DNA from: CAWKDC01 sp964383495
Lineage (GTDB): Bacteria; Pseudomonadota; Gammaproteobacteria; JABCZS01
Length of the DNA stretch: 39,478 bases
NCBI GenBank assembly: GCA_964383495.1
Contig: CAYLHG010000015.1
Location: 1-39,478 of the forward strand
Direction of reading: 5' to 3'
The notes below the pieces were generated by a model that saw nothing but the letters and a program-made list of their open reading frames with translations, was not told the DNA's origin and did not search any database. Both the position numbers and the translations under genes were made by a program. This document shows positions 35,260-39,478 of the stretch, piece after piece; the first letter of the stretch is position 1, and each line of letters starts with the position of its first letter.

Positions 35260-35358
35260 GTGCTCGCCTTTATGCCCTTGAGACCAGGGTTTGCTACTCA
35301 CCATCCGTAGAGCAGCAATAAGAGGAAGATAAACTTTACATAAAAGAGGTTCTAACTT

Positions 35359-35796
35359 ATGAGCGCTGATAAACATCCTTCATCTAATAACCCCAATGAT
35401 CCTAACTCCTCCATCCCACCTGATGCTAATAATGCAGGGCAGCGTGCTGGCAACACTTCTGGAAGTAGCCAGTATGTGGTGCCGCCAACTCCTCCTAGGC
35501 CCGCACGGCGGCCACTGCGCCCTATTGATCCAAACTCCCCTCACAGACGGCGTCTTTTTGAACCAGAAGCTCCAAGACCGAGCCCCACTGATAGAGTGCC
35601 AGTGCCTACAGGGACCGCAGTCCCCTATACCATTTTGAGAGCTGGATTTTTGGTGGCAGGAACTTCAGCCACTGTCGACAGTGGCGTGATGAATCAGTTG
35701 GTGAAGGCTATCAAAAGCTTTAATAGTCGCAATACAGCTCAGTCCTGTGCTCACGAGGCGAGATGGGATCATCGCCGCCCACACAAGCCGGATTAA
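35359..35796 (+). CDS. Unknown proline-rich small protein
   Basis: I do not recognise this protein. It has 145 residues. The first 95 are rich in Pro, Asn, Ser and Arg and probably disordered (for example VPPTPPRPARRPLRPIDP). A short moderately hydrophobic stretch follows (about 88-108, YTILRAGFLVAGTSATV), then a basic, His/Arg-rich end. There is no signal peptide. A plausible promoter and a GAGGT site support it as a gene. It is more GC-rich than its neighbours. Its stop overlaps the convergent esterase stop. Proline-rich, disordered small proteins next to host-associated gene sets can be secreted, but nothing here proves that. Confidence 0.6.
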   Translation: MSADKHPSSNNPNDPNSSIPPDANNAGQRAGNTSGSSQYVVPPTPPRPARRPLRPIDPNSPHRRRLFEPEAPRPSPTDRVPVPTGTAVPYTILRAGFLVAGTSATVDSGVMNQLVKAIKSFNSRNTAQSCAHEARWDHRRPHKPD

Positions 35797-36446
35797 GCTA
35801 AGAATTCGCGGATATTGATTACCTCTTGCGCAGACACCGTGTGTCCCATGAGGTAATCATGCCAAGTGATATTGCAACCCATTTGCTTTAGGCGCGCCGC
35901 GTGTTCTTTTGCTAAAGCAAAGGGCAAAATTTCGTCATGATGCCCGTGAGCCATGAAAATAGAGGTGTCTTGATTGGCAGGGCTGATGAGCTCAGGCCAT
36001 TTGTTGTGCAGAGGCAAGTAGCATGACAGTGCTACAATAGCTTTTAGTGGGCGTTCGTATGATAACCCGGCTAACAATGTCATCGCACCGCCTTGAGAAA
36101 AACCTGCCAGCACAATTTTTTCGCTTGCAAAGCCTTCTTGTTCCATCGATTGAATCAATGCGTGAACCTGTGATCGAGAGGTCATCAATCCTGCTTCATC
36201 TTCACGTGCTAAACGGTTTAATTCATAAATGTCGTACCAGGCGCGCATCACAAAACCGCCATTACAAGTGATAGGCCGGGTAGGCGCATGAGGAAAAATA
36301 AATGTGGAATGTAAACGTTGCAGCTCTGGTACGATTGGCATAAAATCAAACCCATCTGCTCCCAAACCGTGCAGCCAAATGATGCATTCATCGGAAGATT
36401 CAGGTGCAACGCGTTCGTAATTTAATAATGTTGATTCGGTTGTCAT
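35793..36446 (-). CDS. Phospholipase/carboxylesterase family serine hydrolase
   Basis: This is a 217-residue alpha/beta hydrolase of the acyl-protein thioesterase/carboxylesterase group. The oxyanion region is IIWLHGLGADGFDF. The nucleophile elbow is GFSQGG with Ser117. Asp171 (AHGHHDEILPF) and His202 (LMGHTVS) complete the triad. RAWYDIYEL is a family feature. It is cytosolic, without signal peptide. I chose the ATG at 36446; the frame upstream to 36533 would run into lptM on the other strand. Confidence 0.9.
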   Translation of the reverse strand: MTTESTLLNYERVAPESSDECIIWLHGLGADGFDFMPIVPELQRLHSTFIFPHAPTRPITCNGGFVMRAWYDIYELNRLAREDEAGLMTSRSQVHALIQSMEQEGFASEKIVLAGFSQGGAMTLLAGLSYERPLKAIVALSCYLPLHNKWPELISPANQDTSIFMAHGHHDEILPFALAKEHAARLKQMGCNITWHDYLMGHTVSAQEVINIREFLA

Positions 36447-36476
36447 GATATACTCTGTGCAAACAAAGAGGTTTCC

Positions 36477-36584
36477 ATGGTACGCTATTTGTATATTTTT
36501 TGTATAGCCTTTTTTCTCGCTGGCTGCGGGCAAAAAGGTCCTCTTTATTTACCACCTGAGAAAACGAGTGATGCATCTCACTGA
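36477..36584 (+). CDS. lptM: LPS translocon maturation chaperone LptM (YifL-like small lipoprotein)
   Basis: This 35-residue lipoprotein is easy to miss. The signal peptide MVRYLYIFCIAFFLAGC ends in a lipobox with Cys17, and the mature end GQKGPLYLPPE is the hallmark of the YifL/LptM family. In E. coli LptM binds the LptDE translocon and promotes its disulfide maturation. It lies directly upstream of lysA, overlapping it by 14 bp, the common gammaproteobacterial setting with dapF and xerC. The start is divergent from the esterase gene, 30 bp away. Confidence 0.9.
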   Translation: MVRYLYIFCIAFFLAGCGQKGPLYLPPEKTSDASH

Positions 36585-37806
36585 AGAAAACAATACGTTG
36601 TATTTTGAAGGCGTTTCGCTTACTGCTATTGCAGCGCGGTTTGGAACACCTTGTTATGTTTATGGGCAGAACACAATTGAGCAACAATACCGTGTATTAG
36701 ACACAGCAATTACTGTGCCGCATTTTATTTGTTACGCAGTGAAAGCAAATAGTGCGCTTGCTATTTTAAATATATTACAAACATTATCTGCAGGGTTTGA
36801 TATTGTATCTGGCGGGGAATTAGCCCGCGTTTTAAAAGCGGGTGGAAACCCACAAACTGTTTTCTTTTCAGGTGTTGGAAAATCTGAACAAGAAATTACG
36901 TTTGCCTTGGAAAGTAATGTTGCATGTTTGAATGTAGAATCTATTGCAGAGCTTGATCGTATTCATGCGATTGCAAAACGATTAAATAAAATTGCACCAG
37001 TTGCATTGCGCGTGAACCCGCATATTGATGTTAAAACACATCGTTACATTGCTACTGGGTTAAAAGGACATAAATTTGGTATTCCATACGAAGAAGTGCC
37101 TGTGCTATTTCAGTATATTGATCAATTGCCTTTTATTTCTCTCACAGGATTAGCATGTCATATAGGTTCTCAATTAACAGAAATTGATGCTTATGAAAGT
37201 AGCGCAAATACATTATTTCAATTAGCAGATTCATATTATGCAATTACTGGAAAACCTCTGCGTTTTTTAAGCCTTGGTGGGGGTATGGGCATTCGTTATC
37301 ATGATGAAGCGCCTATGGATATTGAGGCATTTGGCAAGAAGATATCTGCTTTATTTTCAACACGCAAAGAAATATTAGTGCTTGAGCCTGGGCGTTTCAT
37401 TATTGCGCCTGCGGGATTATTATTAACAAAAATAGAATATTTAAAGAAGACAGATGATAAACATTTTGCTATTGTTGATGCAGGTATGAATGATTTAATT
37501 CGTCCAGCATTATATGAGGCATGGCATACTATTCGACCTGTTATAAAACGGCACCTTCCTGAACAAGTTTATGATATTGTGGGCCCTGTATGTGAAACTG
37601 CAGATTTTTTAGGACATAATCGGCAGCTAGCTGTGCAAGCGGACGACGTATTGGCTGTTTTGGATGCAGGCGCGTATGGTATGTCCATGTCTTCTCAATA
37701 TAATGCTCGTCCTCGCGCATGTGAGGTATTAATTCGACAACATCAAGCTATACTTATTCGAGAAAGAGAAATTTATGAAGATTTATGGCAACATGATATT
37801 TTTTAA
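36571..37806 (+). CDS. lysA: Diaminopimelate decarboxylase
   Basis: LysA decarboxylates meso-diaminopimelate to lysine using pyridoxal phosphate. It is a 411-residue fold III enzyme with the PLP lysine Lys58 in CYAVKAN, SGGELARVLKAGG, the GLACHIGSQ motif, the glycine-rich LSLGGGMGI, EPGRFI and the active-site cysteine motif GPVCETADFLG. The ATG at 36571 lies inside the end of lptM; a GTG one codon earlier is possible. It is second in the lptM-lysA-dapF-xerC operon. Confidence 0.96.
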   Translation: MHLTEENNTLYFEGVSLTAIAARFGTPCYVYGQNTIEQQYRVLDTAITVPHFICYAVKANSALAILNILQTLSAGFDIVSGGELARVLKAGGNPQTVFFSGVGKSEQEITFALESNVACLNVESIAELDRIHAIAKRLNKIAPVALRVNPHIDVKTHRYIATGLKGHKFGIPYEEVPVLFQYIDQLPFISLTGLACHIGSQLTEIDAYESSANTLFQLADSYYAITGKPLRFLSLGGGMGIRYHDEAPMDIEAFGKKISALFSTRKEILVLEPGRFIIAPAGLLLTKIEYLKKTDDKHFAIVDAGMNDLIRPALYEAWHTIRPVIKRHLPEQVYDIVGPVCETADFLGHNRQLAVQADDVLAVLDAGAYGMSMSSQYNARPRACEVLIRQHQAILIREREIYEDLWQHDIF

Positions 37807-37814
37807 GGTTACAA

Positions 37815-38588
37815 ATGGAAATATTTAACTTTTCAAAAATGCATGGGTTAGGCAATGATTTTGTGGTTATTGATGCGGTACGACAAACTATTTCATTATC
37901 TGAAGAAAAAATTCGTCAATTATGTGACAGGCGGCTTGGGGTAGGTTGCGATCAAGTGTTGATGGTAAGCCCTGCTATGCGTGGTGGTGATTTTACTTAT
38001 TCTGTTTTCAATGCGGATGGTAGTCGCGCTGGACATTGTGGTAATGGGGCACGCTGCTTAGCTTCGTTTATTTATTTTCAAAAATTAAGTGATAAAATAA
38101 CACTGACACTAGAAATTGGTGAGAAAACCATTAAAACAACTCGGCATATTAACGATCTTGTTACTGTACACATGGGGAAACCCAATATTGTAGATGACTG
38201 CTTATTTGAGAATATTATGTTTACCTGCGTTGAGATCGGAAACGCTCATGTGATTACGAGAGAAATAATTTCAGAAGATGTATTTATAAAAGTAGCTCAA
38301 AAATTTCAAAGCGATCGTCGATTTAATGGTGTAAATGTGAGCATGATGCGTCCACTTAATCATCATGATTTGTATGTTAAAACATTTGAACGGGGTGTTG
38401 GTATGACACCGGCTTGTGGTTCTGCCGCCACCGCTTGTGCTTTCTTAGCCATGGAAAACAATTTAGTGACAGCACCGGTCAATGTACATATGGTAGGCGG
38501 TAACGTTATTGTTGATTGGGAAGACAATACATTGATACTCACTGGATCTTCAATGCATGTATTCGATGGCACATGGTATGATAAATGA
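37815..38588 (+). CDS. dapF: Diaminopimelate epimerase
   Basis: DapF converts LL- to meso-diaminopimelate, the substrate of LysA and a building block of peptidoglycan. The two catalytic cysteines are visible: Cys75 in GHCGNGARC and Cys201 in TPACGSAATAC. GNDFVVID lies at the N-terminus. Its 257 residues are slightly shorter than the E. coli protein. It starts 8 bp after lysA and overlaps xerC by 11 bp. Confidence 0.96.
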   Translation: MEIFNFSKMHGLGNDFVVIDAVRQTISLSEEKIRQLCDRRLGVGCDQVLMVSPAMRGGDFTYSVFNADGSRAGHCGNGARCLASFIYFQKLSDKITLTLEIGEKTIKTTRHINDLVTVHMGKPNIVDDCLFENIMFTCVEIGNAHVITREIISEDVFIKVAQKFQSDRRFNGVNVSMMRPLNHHDLYVKTFERGVGMTPACGSAATACAFLAMENNLVTAPVNVHMVGGNVIVDWEDNTLILTGSSMHVFDGTWYDK

Positions 38589-39462
38589 GTGGTTATTGAA
38601 ATACATTAATTATTGTCGATATGAGCGTGCTTTTTCTGCTTTTACATGTGAATATTATGAAGCCGATTGTAAAAGATTTTTTGCTTATTTATCAGAGCGG
38701 AGTATCGATTTTGAAAATCTTTCTGAAACACATCTTCAGCAATGGTTGATGTCTTGTCATGCTTCTGGAAAATCACCTCGAACATTATCAAGAGCATTGG
38801 CTGCATTACGAGGTTTTTTTGTTTTCTGCATACGAAATGATTTTATCAAAAATAATCCTACAGTGAATATTAAAGTTCCAAAAGACAAAAAAACATTGCC
38901 AGAAACATTGGACGTTGACCAAATTCAAGCGTTGCTTAATTCCCCCGTGCATTCCGATTTAGAATACCGTGATTTGGTTATATTAGAATTGTTTTATTCA
39001 TCAGGATTGCGTCTGAGTGAGTTAGTACAATGTAATCTTAAAGATTTTGATTTTCAAGCGGGGATGTTGCGTGTGACAGGAAAGGGGAAGAAAACACGCA
39101 TCGTTCCTGTGGGTAGCAAAGCTATTCAAGCGTTACAACAATGGTTAAAAATCAGATTAGTATGGGATCCTCAAGATGATGCTTTATTTATCAGTGAAAA
39201 AGGAAAGCGTTTAACTGATAGAGCTGTACAAAAAAGAGTGGCATTGTTTGGAAAAAAACATGGCATTACAGTTCCATTGCATCCGCATCAATTACGTCAT
39301 TCTGTTGCAAGCCATTTATTAGAATCTAGTCAAGATCTGCGATCTGTTCAAGAATTTTTAGGGCATGCTAATTTGAGTACAACACAAATTTACACAGCAC
39401 TTGATTTTCAGCATTTAGCAGAAGTGTATGATAAGGCTCATCCGCGAGCAAAAAAGCAGTAA
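38578..39462 (+). CDS. xerC: Tyrosine recombinase XerC
   Basis: XerC, with XerD, resolves chromosome dimers at dif. The protein has 294 residues from the ATG at 38578. The N-terminal SAM-like core-binding domain is followed by the catalytic domain with all active residues: Arg145 (SGLRLSEL), Lys169 (GKGKKTR), His237 and Arg240 (HPHQLRHS), His263 (LGHANLSTT) and nucleophile Tyr272. Its position after dapF, without the intervening DUF484 gene of E. coli, supports XerC rather than a phage integrase. Two upstream in-frame ATGs (38557, 38566) would lengthen the overlap with dapF. Confidence 0.92.
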   Translation: MINEWLLKYINYCRYERAFSAFTCEYYEADCKRFFAYLSERSIDFENLSETHLQQWLMSCHASGKSPRTLSRALAALRGFFVFCIRNDFIKNNPTVNIKVPKDKKTLPETLDVDQIQALLNSPVHSDLEYRDLVILELFYSSGLRLSELVQCNLKDFDFQAGMLRVTGKGKKTRIVPVGSKAIQALQQWLKIRLVWDPQDDALFISEKGKRLTDRAVQKRVALFGKKHGITVPLHPHQLRHSVASHLLESSQDLRSVQEFLGHANLSTTQIYTALDFQHLAEVYDKAHPRAKKQ

Positions 39463-39478
39463 ACATACACCACTCTCA

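Noticed and set aside
35260..35358. Possible small RNA or riboswitch in the leader of the proline-rich gene
   Set aside because: Only short, weak stems (4-5 bp) are visible and no known consensus fits.
35396..35638. Alternative forward frame within the proline-rich gene
   Set aside because: The other frame starts behind a ribosome-binding site and promoter and is longer; this one has neither.
38578..39462. Tyrosine recombinase as a phage or island integrase
   Set aside because: Its place directly after dapF and overlapping it, its length and its motifs are those of chromosomal XerC; no attachment site or tRNA is nearby.
1..39478. tRNA genes, rRNA genes and CRISPR arrays
   Set aside because: The intergenic stretches were read for cloverleaf-like and regularly repeated patterns and none was found.

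Overview
The window looks like a chromosomal segment of an AT-rich gammaproteobacterium. The housekeeping genes are of gammaproteobacterial type: rsmA and apaG, typA, nudE, def, kdsB, rpmBG, glnA with an adenylylation tyrosine, rmuC, a DUF945/YdgA protein, yadGH-like ABC genes, and lptM-lysA-dapF-xerC. Among them sit a eukaryotic-like protein kinase, a 1278-residue coiled-coil/membrane protein with no recognised family and a proline-rich small protein. That mix is typical of host-associated Legionellales (Legionella/Coxiella relatives). The placement is an inference from gene content; there is no rRNA in the window to test it, and I found no tRNA, CRISPR array or insertion sequence.

Layout. 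1-3.8 kb: an MFS drug-efflux-type transporter, a stand-alone Fic protein behind a perfect inverted repeat, then rsmA and apaG in divergent orientation. 3.9-8.2 kb: a compact aa3-type cytochrome c oxidase operon, coxB-coxA-ctaG-coxC, followed by a DUF1289 protein. 8.2-10.2 kb: a hipBA-type toxin-antitoxin locus that shares a palindrome array with a divergent gene of unknown function. 10.4-13.3 kb: typA and a MidA-like methyltransferase. 13.3-17.2 kb: the 1278-residue protein. 17.2-19.9 kb: nudE, def and an NhaC-family antiporter. 20-23.4 kb: an AAA/DUF4143 ATPase behind AACGTT repeats, then the kinase-domain protein on the other strand. 23.5-26.2 kb: a Sel1 lipoprotein, queH, REP-like elements, kdsB and rpmB-rpmG. 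26.3-35.2 kb: phosphomannomutase, glnA, brnQ, rmuC, rpmE, a DUF945 protein and an ABC exporter pair. 35.3-39.5 kb: the proline-rich gene, a serine esterase and the lptM-lysA-dapF-xerC operon.

How the parts work together. The cox genes encode the three core oxidase subunits plus the CuB-insertion chaperone. kdsB and the phosphomannomutase feed envelope sugar synthesis. lysA and dapF make meso-diaminopimelate and lysine. Four accessory modules are set between these housekeeping blocks: fic, hipBA with its divergent partner, the AAA/DUF4143 ATPase and the kinase. The first three each have a palindrome or repeated motif on top of their promoter, which suggests self-regulated cassettes. At the hipBA locus the -10 boxes lie so close to both start codons that both divergent mRNAs are predicted to be leaderless.
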